In this document: in pieces, positions 8,921 to 16,988 of the stretch
Position numbering within the stretch: position 1 is the first letter of the stretch
How the letters are laid out: the number at the start of each line of letters is the position of its first letter
From: Roseomonas sp.
Lineage (GTDB): Bacteria; Pseudomonadota; Alphaproteobacteria; Acetobacterales; Acetobacteraceae
Assembly: GCA_020249145.1 (NCBI GenBank)
Contig: JADCGF010000011.1
Location: forward strand, 1-64,000
Reading direction: 5' to 3'
DNA length: 64,000 nucleotides
The notes under the pieces: model-generated
The model's database searches: none
The model's input: the letters and a program-made list of their open reading frames with translations, nothing else
What the model was told of the DNA's origin: nothing
Made by a program: the position numbers and the translations under genes

Positions 8921-10315
8921 TCAGAAGAAAATGAAGGTGACCAGAATGAAAAGCGGGATCAGAAACACCACAGCCCAGCCGCAATAGCCGAAGAAGGATG
9001 GCATGCGTTCCCCCTGTTCTTCCACAATCGCTTTGACCATGAAATTCGGCGCATTCCCGATATAGGAATTGGCCCCCATGAAAACCGCGCCGCAGGAAAT
9101 CGCCGCCAGCGTCAGCGCGCCCTGGGTCATCAGAAAGGCAGGATCGCCGCCGGCCAGGTTGAAGAACACCAGATAGGTTGGCGCATTATCCAGGAAGGAG
9201 GAAAGCACCCCGGTCATCCAGAAATAGACCCAAGGGATGGGTTCGCCGCCCGCGCCTGAGGTCAGTGCCACCAGCGGCGCCGCGGCCCCCGCCGTGCCAG
9301 CGCGCAAAATGGCGAGAACAGGAGCCATGGTCACGAAAATGGCGGCGAAAAGCTTGGCCACTTCCAGAATGGCGCCCCAGGCGAAGCCATTATCTTCACG
9401 TAATTTGCGTGGCGTGACCCATACGGAAAGCGCCGAAATGCCGATGAACACCGCAACGCCCACCAGCCTTTCCAGGCCGATCTTTTCGCCAAATAGCGCC
9501 ACATCGCCGGGGCGCCAATAGCCCTGCACCAGCACCATGGCCACCACGGCGCCAATCAGCCACAAATTGACATAGCCCTGGATGGAAAGCTTTTCCCGCT
9601 TGGCAACGACAGGCGCCACCGGCTTTTCCCGCGCCCAGGCCCAGGAATCCAGCACATAGTAAATCCCAAGCAGCAGAACGGCGCAGAGCAGGAATTCGCC
9701 GAACATATGCGTCGTGGTCCAGAAGAAGGAAACGCCCTTCAGGAAGCCCAAATAAAGCGGCGGGTCGCCCAGCGGCGTGAGTGAGCCCCCGATATTGCTG
9801 ACCAGGAAGATGAAAAAGACAAAGGTATGGGTCTTGCGCTGGCGAAAGGCATTGGCACGCAGCACCGGGCGGATCAGCAGCATGGAAGCGCCGGTGGTGC
9901 CCATCACACTCGCGATCACGGTGCCAAACGCAAGCAAAGCGGTATTGGTGGCCGGCGTGCCGATCAGCGTGCCCTTCAGCAGCACACCACCCCCCGTGAC
10001 GTAAAGCGCCAGCAACAGGGCGATGAAGGGGATGTATTCCTGCAACAGGATATGCCAGACCTCTGAGGCCGCAACGCTAGGCCCGAACACCACGGCGAAG
10101 GGCAGCACCAGCAGCAGCGCCCAGCCGGCGGCGATCTTGCCGTAATGATGGTGCCAAAGGGCGCCCGCGAGCAGCGGCATCAGCGCAATGGATAGCAATA
10201 GCCCGGTGAAGGGCAGTCCCCAGGCGAGGCTCATGCCAGCGCCGGATACCCCGGCGGCTTCCGCCGGCAGGCTGGGCGCCAGGAACAGCATCAGGGCGAA
10301 GCTGGTCGTTTTCAT
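8921..10315 (-). CDS. Ion-transporter superfamily protein (sodium:proton antiporter / citrate-transporter-like)
   Basis: 464 residues, almost wholly hydrophobic with about 11-12 predicted membrane segments and a signal-like N-terminus ending in AEAAG. Features such as VTGGGVLLKGTLIGTPATNT, NIGGSLTPLGDPPLYLGF and FLDNAPTYLVFFN are typical of the NhaD/CitMHS/ArsB ion-transporter superfamily, whose members exchange Na+/H+ or carry di- and tricarboxylates. The gene precedes prpB by 10 bases, which would fit carboxylate import, but substrate cannot be fixed from sequence. It is divergent from the cox maturation operon. Confidence 0.82.
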   Translation of the reverse strand: MKTTSFALMLFLAPSLPAEAAGVSGAGMSLAWGLPFTGLLLSIALMPLLAGALWHHHYGKIAAGWALLLVLPFAVVFGPSVAASEVWHILLQEYIPFIALLLALYVTGGGVLLKGTLIGTPATNTALLAFGTVIASVMGTTGASMLLIRPVLRANAFRQRKTHTFVFFIFLVSNIGGSLTPLGDPPLYLGFLKGVSFFWTTTHMFGEFLLCAVLLLGIYYVLDSWAWAREKPVAPVVAKREKLSIQGYVNLWLIGAVVAMVLVQGYWRPGDVALFGEKIGLERLVGVAVFIGISALSVWVTPRKLREDNGFAWGAILEVAKLFAAIFVTMAPVLAILRAGTAGAAAPLVALTSGAGGEPIPWVYFWMTGVLSSFLDNAPTYLVFFNLAGGDPAFLMTQGALTLAAISCGAVFMGANSYIGNAPNFMVKAIVEEQGERMPSFFGYCGWAVVFLIPLFILVTFIFF

Positions 10316-10390
10316 GGGCCAGGGACTCCCTCAGTTTTTGCGGGCTCATACCCGTCGATCCCGTGATTGCCGTATGATCCGCCCCGCCAC

Positions 10391-10406
10391 AAGGGGGCGC
10401 CCCCTT
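10391..10406. promoter_or_regulatory. Perfect 16-base palindrome in the divergent promoter region of coxG
   Basis: AAGGGGGC followed by GCCCCCTT is a perfect palindrome about 50 bases before the coxG start and 76 bases before the divergent transporter start. A C6...G6 pair (about 10407-10439) follows. It may bind a regulator or form a leader stem. No promoter hexamers can be assigned with confidence. Confidence 0.3.
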
Positions 10407-10456
10407 CCCCCCATGGCCTTGCGCCCCTAGTTTGGGGGGAAGCAGGAGATCACCCC

Positions 10457-11068
10457 ATGGATATGAATGGCGAACGCCGTATCCCCGCGCCGCGCCAGCG
10501 CGTCTGGGACGCATTGAACGACCCCGAAATGCTGAAGGCCGCGATTCCCGGCTGCGAAAGCGTGACCAAAACCGCCGATGACGCGTTTGAAGCCAAGGTA
10601 TCGGTCAAGATCGGTCCCATGGCGGCGAAATTCGGCGGCAAGGTGAAGCTGGAAAACATCCAGGCGCCGGCGTCCTATACCATCTCAGGTGAGGGCAATG
10701 GCGGGGCGATGGGCTTCGCCAAGGGCGGTGCAGATGTATCCCTGGAAGAGGCCGGCCCCAATGAAACCTTGCTGAAATTCGCGGTGAAGGCGCAGGTCGG
10801 CGGCAAGATGGCGCAGCTTGGCGCGCGGCTGATTGATGCGACGGCCAAGCAAATGTCGGATCAGTTCTTCGATCGCTTCGCTGCCGCGGTCGCCGCTGCC
10901 GAACCCGCCGCCCCTGGCGCTGCCCCCGCCCCCCTGCCCGCCCCGCCCGTGACCGGTGGCGGCATTTCAATCTTTGAATTGCTGCCGGAAGCCCCGCTCG
11001 GCATTCCGCTGCTCGCCTGGGTAGGGAGCGCGATCTGGCTCGTCATTGTCGCGTTGATGTTCAAGTGA
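10457..11068 (+). CDS. coxG: CoxG-type SRPBCC protein, membrane anchor of a molybdenum hydroxylase
   Basis: 203 residues. The N-terminal 150 residues are a CoxG/SRPBCC lipid-binding-type fold (PAPRQRVWDALNDPEML, IPGCESV, GPMAAKFGG). A Pro/Ala-rich linker follows, and one C-terminal membrane segment (about 181-203) serves as a tail anchor. CoxG recruits CO dehydrogenase or related enzymes to the membrane, where electrons pass to quinone. The start at 10457 is chosen because AGCAGGAG lies just upstream and the fold begins there; an in-frame ATG at 10367 would add a non-conserved stretch. It heads the operon and overlaps coxD by GTGA. Confidence 0.9.
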   Translation: MDMNGERRIPAPRQRVWDALNDPEMLKAAIPGCESVTKTADDAFEAKVSVKIGPMAAKFGGKVKLENIQAPASYTISGEGNGGAMGFAKGGADVSLEEAGPNETLLKFAVKAQVGGKMAQLGARLIDATAKQMSDQFFDRFAAAVAAAEPAAPGAAPAPLPAPPVTGGGISIFELLPEAPLGIPLLAWVGSAIWLVIVALMFK

Positions 11069-11952
11069 GCCTGCCCGGAAGCGTCGCCGAAACCCAGGCG
11101 CTGCTCGCCTCCGGCGGTTATGTCGCTGACAAGGCGCTGGCCACCACCATCCATCTGGCGCTCACCATGGGGCGTCCGCTTTTCCTGGAAGGTGAGCCCG
11201 GCACGGGCAAGACGGAAATCGCCAAAGTGCTGGCCGCGCGCCTGCCGCGCCGGCTGGTGCGCCTGCAATGCTATGACGGCATGGATATTTCCGCCGCCGC
11301 TTATGAATGGAATCACGCGCGGCAATTAATGGCGATACGGCTGGCCGAAGCCGCCGGCGATGTGGATCGCGCCGCGCTTGATCGCGGCATTTATGACCGG
11401 AAATTCCTCCAGCCGCGCCCTTTGTTGGATGCTTTGGAAGGCAGCCCGGCCGTGCTGCTGATTGATGAACTTGACCGCGCGGATGAACCTTTCGAAGCCT
11501 TCCTGCTGGAAATCCTCGCCGATTTTCAGATTACGATTCCTGAGCTTGGCACAATGAAGGCGGCGACCCCGCCGGTTGTCATCATCACATCAAACCGCAC
11601 ACGCGAAGTGCATGATGCGGTGCGCCGGCGCTGCCTTTATCATTGGGTGGATTACCCTGATGCAGCACGCGAACGCGCCATTCTGAAGCTACGCGCCCCC
11701 GGCCTGCCGGAAGCGCTTTCCGCGCAGGTTGTCGCCTTCGTGCAAAAGCTGCGTGAGGGTGATTACTTCAAGCTGCCTGGCGTGGCTGAGACGATTGATT
11801 GGGCGCAGGCTTTGGCCGCGCTTGATGCCAAGGCGCTTGAGCAAGGCGTGGTGGATGAAACGCTCGGCGTTTTGCTGAAATACCAGGATGACATCGCCAA
11901 GCTGAAGGGCGAGGAAGCGGCGCGGCTGATTGCGGAGGCTCGGGCCGGGTGA
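11065..11952 (+). CDS. coxD: MoxR-type AAA+ ATPase CoxD
   Basis: 295 residues. Walker A GEPGTGKT is at 43-50, Walker B VLLIDELD at 130-137, and the sensor-1-type ITSNRTRE follows. MoxR ATPases work with a VWA partner; CoxD is known to help assemble the Cu-S-Mo site of CO dehydrogenase by sulfuration and copper insertion. The GTG start overlaps the coxG stop, and its own stop overlaps the coxE GTG start, so translation is coupled along the operon. The paired VWA gene directly downstream supports the role. Confidence 0.92.
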   Translation: MSLPGSVAETQALLASGGYVADKALATTIHLALTMGRPLFLEGEPGTGKTEIAKVLAARLPRRLVRLQCYDGMDISAAAYEWNHARQLMAIRLAEAAGDVDRAALDRGIYDRKFLQPRPLLDALEGSPAVLLIDELDRADEPFEAFLLEILADFQITIPELGTMKAATPPVVIITSNRTREVHDAVRRRCLYHWVDYPDAARERAILKLRAPGLPEALSAQVVAFVQKLREGDYFKLPGVAETIDWAQALAALDAKALEQGVVDETLGVLLKYQDDIAKLKGEEAARLIAEARAG

Positions 11953-13202
11953 CGCCGGATCGCGACCCTGCCCGCATCATCGCCGGCGGCCAGCCCTTGC
12001 TGGCCTCAGCGCCCGGCGCGGGCGGGCATATCGCGACCAATCTGCTGGCCTTCACACGCTTGTTGCGCCGTTCCGGCCTGCCGCTTGGGCCGGGTGAGGC
12101 GTTGAGCGCCCTTGCTGCGCTGAACACGATTGAAATTGGGGATCGTCGGCAGGTGCATGCCGCGCTCCGCGCCGTGATGGTGCATCGGCGCGAGCATTTT
12201 GAGTTGTTCGATCAGGCCTTCCAGTTATTCTGGCGTGACCCGGAAGCCGCCGCCCATGCTGCGGCCATGGCGGCCTTGGATGGCCATAAGCCGCAATCGG
12301 AAAAGCCCCCACCCGCGTCTCGGCGTTTGGCGGAAGCCATGCAGGGCGAAAAACCGAAGCCCCGCCCGCCTGAGCCTGAACCGCCGCGCCAGGATATGAG
12401 CTTCACGGTGAGCGACCGCGAAAAACTGCAAAAGCTGGATTTTGAGGCCATGTCGGCGGCGGAAATCGCTGCCGCCAAGCAGGAAATCCGCAAGCTGACC
12501 CTGCCGCTTGATGAAAAACCCACGCGGCGCTTTCGCACGCATCTCGCTGGGCGCGTTGTGGATTTGCGCGCCACACTGCGCCAAAGCCTGCGGCTTGGTG
12601 GCGATATCCTGAAGCTTGAACACAAGCAGCGTGTGGAAAAGCCGCCGCCCTTGGTGGTGCTATGCGACATTAGCGGCAGCATGGCGCGTTATGCGCAAAT
12701 CCTGCTGCATTTCCTGCACGCCGTCACCAATGAACGGGACCGGGTGCATAGTTTCCTGTTCGGCACCAGGCTGACGAATGTGACCAGGCAATTGCGCCAT
12801 CGCGATCCGGAATTCGCGTTCGAAATGGTGTCGCACATCGTGCCCGATTGGTCGGGCGGCACGCGGATTGGCGAAAGCCTTGGTCTGTTCAACAAGCTAT
12901 GGGCCAGGCGCGTGCTGGGCCAAGGTGCCGTGGTGCTGCTGATCACGGATGGGCTTGATCGTGAAGGCGCGGCAGGGCTGGCGGAAGCGACGGATCGGCT
13001 CAGACAATCCTGCACGCGTCTGATCTGGCTCAATCCGCTGTTGCGTTTTTCGGGCTTTCAACCGAAATCCCAGGGCATTCGTGCCATGCTGCCCCATGTG
13101 GATGATTTCCGGCCCGTGCATAATCTTGAAAGCCTGCGCGCATTGATCCAAACCTTATCCGATCCGCGCATCGGCCAAAGCAGAAGGATGATGGTCGCAT
13201 GA
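11949..13202 (+). CDS. coxE: VWA-domain (MIDAS) protein CoxE
   Basis: 417 residues. A helical N-terminal part contains the Pro/Lys-rich stretch near residues 115-150, and a C-terminal VWA domain carries the MIDAS metal motif D240-I-S242-G-S244. CoxE partners CoxD in maturing the active site of CO dehydrogenase-type enzymes. The GTG start lies within the coxD stop region (GTGA) and the end overlaps the next gene by ATGA. There is no signal peptide, so it should act in the cytoplasm. Confidence 0.9.
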   Translation: MTPDRDPARIIAGGQPLLASAPGAGGHIATNLLAFTRLLRRSGLPLGPGEALSALAALNTIEIGDRRQVHAALRAVMVHRREHFELFDQAFQLFWRDPEAAAHAAAMAALDGHKPQSEKPPPASRRLAEAMQGEKPKPRPPEPEPPRQDMSFTVSDREKLQKLDFEAMSAAEIAAAKQEIRKLTLPLDEKPTRRFRTHLAGRVVDLRATLRQSLRLGGDILKLEHKQRVEKPPPLVVLCDISGSMARYAQILLHFLHAVTNERDRVHSFLFGTRLTNVTRQLRHRDPEFAFEMVSHIVPDWSGGTRIGESLGLFNKLWARRVLGQGAVVLLITDGLDREGAAGLAEATDRLRQSCTRLIWLNPLLRFSGFQPKSQGIRAMLPHVDDFRPVHNLESLRALIQTLSDPRIGQSRRMMVA

Positions 13203-13528
13203 CCCAGAACGACAATGCCGAAGATATCCTGGCCATCGCTGCCAATTGGAAAGCGGCGGGGGAAGATGTTGCCATCGCGACCGTGGTGGAAACCTGGGGG
13301 TCTTCGCCGCGCCCGGCGGGATCGCGCCTTGCCATTACCAAATCAGGCAAGCTGGCGGGATCGGTTTCGGGCGGCTGCATTGAAGGGGCCGTTGCGGATG
13401 CCGCGCGGCAATCCATGGCAAGCGGTGCACCGCAATTGCTGGATTTCGGGATTTCCGATGAGCGTGCCTGGGAAGTTGGACTATCCTGCGGCGGCAAGGT
13501 GAAGGTGTTTGTGGAGCCTCTGTCATGA
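13199..13528 (+). CDS. XdhC/CoxI family protein, N-terminal-domain-only subunit
   Basis: 109 residues corresponding to only the N-terminal XdhC/CoxI domain: VVETWGSSPRPAGSR, the hallmark GSVSGGCIEG, and a final LSCGGKVKVFVEP. Full-length XdhC binds molybdenum cofactor, protects it and passes it in sulfurated form to xanthine dehydrogenase-type enzymes. Here the Rossmann part is a separate gene that begins at the overlapping ATGA. The second part has its own start and extra N-terminal residues, so this is a genuine gene split rather than a frameshift; CoxF would be the comparable name. Confidence 0.87.
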   Translation: MTQNDNAEDILAIAANWKAAGEDVAIATVVETWGSSPRPAGSRLAITKSGKLAGSVSGGCIEGAVADAARQSMASGAPQLLDFGISDERAWEVGLSCGGKVKVFVEPLS

Positions 13529-14238
13529 AATCCGCAATCCTTGCCCGGCTGCAAGCCGAACGCGCTGCCAAGCGCGCGGTGGTGCTGCTGACGCGGCTGT
13601 CCGATGGCGCGCAATTGCTATGGCCCGGTGATGATATGCCTGCGGCGCTGGTGGAAGCTTCCAAGGCAGCGCTTGGCAGTGAAGAAGCGGGCAATGTGAC
13701 CGAGGGCGATGAGACCTGGTTTGTGCATCCGCATAACCCGCCGCTTAGGATCATTGTTGTTGGTGCCGTGCATATCGCGCAGGCCATGGCACCCATGGCC
13801 GTACCGCTTGGCTTTGCGATGGTGGTGGTGGACCCGCGCCGCGCCTTTGCCAGTGAAGAACGCCTGCCGGGTGTGACGCTTTCCACCGATTGGCCGGATG
13901 AGGCGATGGAAGCTTTGGCGCCTGATGCGCGCACCGCCGTTGTGACGCTGACGCATGACCCCAAATTGGATGATCCCGCCTTGGATGCGGCGCTGAAGAG
14001 CGAGGCATTTTACATCGGCGCACTCGGCAGCCGGCGTACACACGCGAAGCGTATCGCGCGCCTGACGGAGCTTGGCCATAACGCAGAAGCCATGGGGCGC
14101 ATCCATGCGCCGGTTGGCTTGAACATTGAAGCCATTACGGCGCCGGAAATCGCGCTTTCCATCATGGCGGAAATCGTCGCGGCGCGGCGCGGCGCCGCAC
14201 TTGGCGCCGTGCGGCCCATCCCTGGTGTTGCGGCATGA
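13525..14238 (+). CDS. XdhC/CoxI family protein, Rossmann-domain subunit
   Basis: 237 residues. The N-terminal 75 residues form a small XdhC-like cap, and the rest is the XdhC Rossmann domain: LRIIVVGAVHIAQAMAPMA, VVVDPRRAFA, VTLTHDPKLDDPAL, YIGALGSRRTHAKR and IHAPVGLNIEA. It acts with the preceding 109-residue protein in cofactor handling for a molybdenum hydroxylase. The usual GGGHVG-type dinucleotide loop reads VGAVHIA here, as is common in the CoxI group. It overlaps both neighbours by ATGA. Confidence 0.88.
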   Translation: MKSAILARLQAERAAKRAVVLLTRLSDGAQLLWPGDDMPAALVEASKAALGSEEAGNVTEGDETWFVHPHNPPLRIIVVGAVHIAQAMAPMAVPLGFAMVVVDPRRAFASEERLPGVTLSTDWPDEAMEALAPDARTAVVTLTHDPKLDDPALDAALKSEAFYIGALGSRRTHAKRIARLTELGHNAEAMGRIHAPVGLNIEAITAPEIALSIMAEIVAARRGAALGAVRPIPGVAA

Positions 14239-15887
14239 TTTTCGGGCCGACGCGGCTTGAAGAAGCGAAAGGCGCGATCCTGGCGCATACCATGCGCCTG
14301 ACCGGGCGTGTCCTGAAAAAGGGCACGGTGCTGGATGATGGCGCCATCGCCGCGTTGCGTGATGGCGGGCATCGGGAAGTCATCGCCGCGCGGCTTGAAG
14401 TGGGTGATGTGCCGGAAGATGAAGCGGCGGAGCGATTGGGCCAGGTATTGGCCGCACCCTTGCTCGCGCGGTCTCGCGCGGCCACCGGGCGCGTGAATAT
14501 CCTGGCGGAAACGGCTGGGCTTTTGGTGCTGGATACCAGGCGCATCGCGCGCATGAATGCGGTGGATGAAAGCCTGACCATTGCGACACTACCGAATTTC
14601 ACGCCGGTCAATACCAAGGAAATGGTCGCGACCATTAAGGTGATTCCCTTCGCCGTGCCGGGGCAAATGCTGGGCGTGGTGGAAGCGGTCGCGAAAAGTG
14701 GCGCCGGGCCGGTGCTTGCCATTCATCCTTTCCGCGCCTTGAAGGTTGGTCTGGTGCTGTCTGAACTGCCCGGCATCAAGGAAAGCGTGATGGAAGGCGC
14801 GGTGGAGGCGACGGAAGAACGCATCGCCGGGCTTTGTGGCACATTGCTGCCCGTGGAACGCGTGCGCCATGACACGGTCGCGATTTCCGATGCGCTGTCG
14901 CGGTTGCGCCGTGCGGGCGCTGAGATGTTGCTGGTGGCCGGCGCTTCCGCAGTGGTGGATCGGCGCGATGTCGGACCTGCGGCGATTATGCGCGCCGGCG
15001 GCGTGATTGATCACTTCGGCATGCCAGTTGATCCCGGCAATCTGCTCTGCCTTGGGCATATCGGCAAAATCCCAGCCATGGTGCTGCCTGGCTGTGCGCG
15101 CAGCCCGAAGCTGAATGGCTTTGATTGGGTGCTGCAACGGCTTTTCGCGGGGCTTGAGGTAACGCCGGAAGATATTGGCGCCATGGGCGTTGGCGGTCTT
15201 CTCAAGGAAATCGAAGTGCGGCCCTTGCCGCGCGAACAGGCACCGCGCACGCCGCCGCCCGCGCTCGCCCCTCGCCGAGGCCGCCGCGTGGCCGCCATTG
15301 TGCTGGCCGCTGGCCGTTCGCGCCGCATGGCGCCGCTGAACAAGCTGCTGGTCACAGATAATGATGGCGTGCCCATGGTGGTGCGCGTGGTGGATCAGGT
15401 GCTCGCTTCCCATGCGCGGCCCGTGGTGGTGGTGACAGGGCATGAGCATGACCGCGTAGAAGAAGCGCTTGCGGGCCGCGCGGTGCAATTCGCGATTGCC
15501 GAGGATTACGCACAAGGGCTTTCCGCATCCTTGAAGGCCGGGCTGCGCGCTTTGCCGGAAGATATTGAAGGCTTCATGGTGTGCCTGGGCGATATGCCGC
15601 TGGTCAGTGCGCCCATGCTTGATCGGCTGATGGCAGCCTTTGATCCGGAAGAAGGCCGCGCGATTGTGATGCCAACTTTTCGCGGCAAGCAGGGCAATCC
15701 CATGCTGTGGTCCCGCGAATTCCTGCCCGAGATGCTGGCGATTACCGGCGATGTCGGCGCGCGGCATTTGGCCGGCAAATACGCCGATCGCTGCGTTGAG
15801 GTTGAAATGGCCGATGACGCGGTGCTGCGCGACTTTGATACGACCGAGGCGCTGAAAGGCGTGCCGGGCTATAGCATGGTGCGGTGA
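14235..15887 (+). CDS. Molybdopterin-binding / MocA-like nucleotidyltransferase fusion
   Basis: 550 residues with two parts. Residues 1 to about 335 resemble MoeA/CinA-type molybdopterin-binding proteins (GHIGKIPAMVLPGCARSPK near 275-295). A Pro-rich linker (about 335-350) leads to a MobA/MocA-like nucleotidyltransferase with the binding loop LAAGRS at 357-362, a lysine in NKLL and LGDMPLV. MocA-type enzymes convert Mo-molybdopterin to the cytosine dinucleotide form used by xanthine-oxidase-family enzymes, including CO dehydrogenases. As last gene of the operon it would supply that cofactor. Whether CTP or GTP is used is not proven. Confidence 0.88.
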   Translation: MIFGPTRLEEAKGAILAHTMRLTGRVLKKGTVLDDGAIAALRDGGHREVIAARLEVGDVPEDEAAERLGQVLAAPLLARSRAATGRVNILAETAGLLVLDTRRIARMNAVDESLTIATLPNFTPVNTKEMVATIKVIPFAVPGQMLGVVEAVAKSGAGPVLAIHPFRALKVGLVLSELPGIKESVMEGAVEATEERIAGLCGTLLPVERVRHDTVAISDALSRLRRAGAEMLLVAGASAVVDRRDVGPAAIMRAGGVIDHFGMPVDPGNLLCLGHIGKIPAMVLPGCARSPKLNGFDWVLQRLFAGLEVTPEDIGAMGVGGLLKEIEVRPLPREQAPRTPPPALAPRRGRRVAAIVLAAGRSRRMAPLNKLLVTDNDGVPMVVRVVDQVLASHARPVVVVTGHEHDRVEEALAGRAVQFAIAEDYAQGLSASLKAGLRALPEDIEGFMVCLGDMPLVSAPMLDRLMAAFDPEEGRAIVMPTFRGKQGNPMLWSREFLPEMLAITGDVGARHLAGKYADRCVEVEMADDAVLRDFDTTEALKGVPGYSMVR

Positions 15888-15915
15888 GGCATGATCCGCT
15901 TGCGCGGATCACGCC
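15888..15915. repeat. Palindrome family C between convergent genes
   Basis: GGCATGATCCGC and GCGGATCACGCC form a 12-base stem with one mismatch around a TTGC loop, directly after the stop of the fusion gene and 7 bases before the end of convergent mscL. A related 28-base element lies at 53000-53027, also directly after a stop at a convergent junction. No T-run follows in the sense needed for a classical terminator of the plus-strand operon. Confidence 0.5.
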
Positions 15916-15921
15916 AAAAAA

Positions 15922-16401
15922 TCACAGCTTGCGGGCCTTCAATTCATCACGGATTTCCGCGAGCAGCGTTTCCGTTGGTGTGGGCGGCGGTGGTGTGGCA
16001 GCCTTTTCCACGGCTTTTGAAGCTTGCAGCCTGCTCAACACCTTCACCATCCAAAACACTGCAAAGCCGACGATGACGAATTTGATGATCGCATTGATGA
16101 ATTTGCCAACCGCGAGCACGGCTGCGCCACCATCGCGCGTGGCTGCCAGGGTCGCCTTGCGTTCACCGGAAATAACGATGAACAGGTTGGAAAAATCCAT
16201 CCCGCCCATGAGCAAGCCGATGATGGGGTTCAGCAGATCCTCGACCATGGAGGTCACGATGGCGGTGAAGGCTGCGCCAATCACGATGCCGACGGCAAGG
16301 TCAATCACATTGCCGCGCATGATGAAGGCCTTGAATTCCTTCAGCCATTGCGGTTCCTTCACCGGTATCTGACCGGTGATCTTATTCGCCAGATCGCTCA
16401 T
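15922..16401 (-). CDS. mscL: Large-conductance mechanosensitive channel MscL
   Basis: 159 residues. The MscL signature FKAFIMRGNVIDLAVGIVIG begins near residue 23 and forms TM1, with VEDLLNPIIG after it. TM2 is about 100-122. A Pro-rich stretch (PPPPTP) and the C-terminal helix (ETLLAEIRDELKAR) close the protein. The homopentamer opens under membrane tension to release solutes during osmotic downshift. It is a single gene, convergent with the cox maturation operon. Slightly longer than E. coli MscL because of the periplasmic loop and tail. Confidence 0.97.
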   Translation of the reverse strand: MSDLANKITGQIPVKEPQWLKEFKAFIMRGNVIDLAVGIVIGAAFTAIVTSMVEDLLNPIIGLLMGGMDFSNLFIVISGERKATLAATRDGGAAVLAVGKFINAIIKFVIVGFAVFWMVKVLSRLQASKAVEKAATPPPPTPTETLLAEIRDELKARKL

Positions 16402-16555
16402 CGCTCTTCCCCGAAAACAGGAGCCCTTGATTCCGGACTCGTGACACGGCCGGATGCAAGCGGATTGACTGCCGTTTGTAAAGTGTAACAGGGCATGACC
16501 GAAGACCCTGCCAAAATGGGTGGCGCCCTGGGGGGCTGGCGTTTATGTTCACCCC

Positions 16556-16963
16556 ATGGAAACCAAGACCTTTGCCCAGCAAATCACCTTCCTGTATGCG
16601 GAAGATCCCGCCGCTTCCTGGGATTTCTACGAAAACAAGCTTGGCCTGGCACTGGTGCAGGATCAGGGCACCTGCCGCATCTATGCCACCGCGCCGGGTG
16701 AGCGAGGCTTTTTGGGCGTATGCCGCGCACGCGCGCCGCGGGCTTCAGACAATCCGCGCGTGCAGGGTGGTGTGGTTTTCACCTTTGTTGATCCGGATGT
16801 GGAAGGCTGGCACGCACGCTTGAAGGCGCGCGGCGTGAAGGTGCCGGAGCAGGTGGAATATGCCGAAGCCTATCGCGTGACGCATTTCTTCTTCCACGAC
16901 CCCGCCGGCTATTTGCTGGAAGTGCAGCGCTTTGAAAGGTCCGATTGGCCTGAGCCTGGCTGA
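16556..16963 (+). CDS. VOC-family (glyoxalase/bleomycin-resistance fold) protein
   Basis: 135 residues from the ATG at 16556, where similarity to the fold begins (ITFLYAEDPAASWDFYENKLGL). An in-frame GTG at 16520 would add 12 residues without support. The two beta-alpha-beta-beta-beta modules are visible, the second with VVFTFVDPDVEGWHARL and the end motif FHDPAGYLLEVQRF, where the Glu is a typical metal ligand. Members are metal-dependent dioxygenases, lyases or resistance proteins. No substrate can be named. It is monocistronic and convergent with the TRAP operon. Confidence 0.8.
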   Translation: METKTFAQQITFLYAEDPAASWDFYENKLGLALVQDQGTCRIYATAPGERGFLGVCRARAPRASDNPRVQGGVVFTFVDPDVEGWHARLKARGVKVPEQVEYAEAYRVTHFFFHDPAGYLLEVQRFERSDWPEPG

Positions 16964-16988
16964 ACGCCCCTGCGCCGCACTGCATCCC

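Noticed and set aside
7990..10315. A full methylcitrate-cycle operon
   Set aside because: Only the PrpB-like gene is present, with a transporter beside it. No citrate synthase-like prpC or prpD dehydratase gene can be seen.
13199..14238. Frameshifted xdhC
   Set aside because: The two parts overlap by ATGA, and the second starts with its own non-duplicated N-terminal residues. Separate N- and C-terminal XdhC genes are common in related operons, so this is a real split.
15888..15915. Intrinsic terminator of the cox maturation operon
   Set aside because: The stem is good, but the T-run is on the wrong side for the plus-strand transcript (A-run follows). Because a related copy exists at 53000-53027, I list it as a repeat.
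16520..16555. Upstream GTG start of the VOC-family protein
   Set aside because: The 12 extra residues are unlike the family, and the fold begins at the ATG at 16556.
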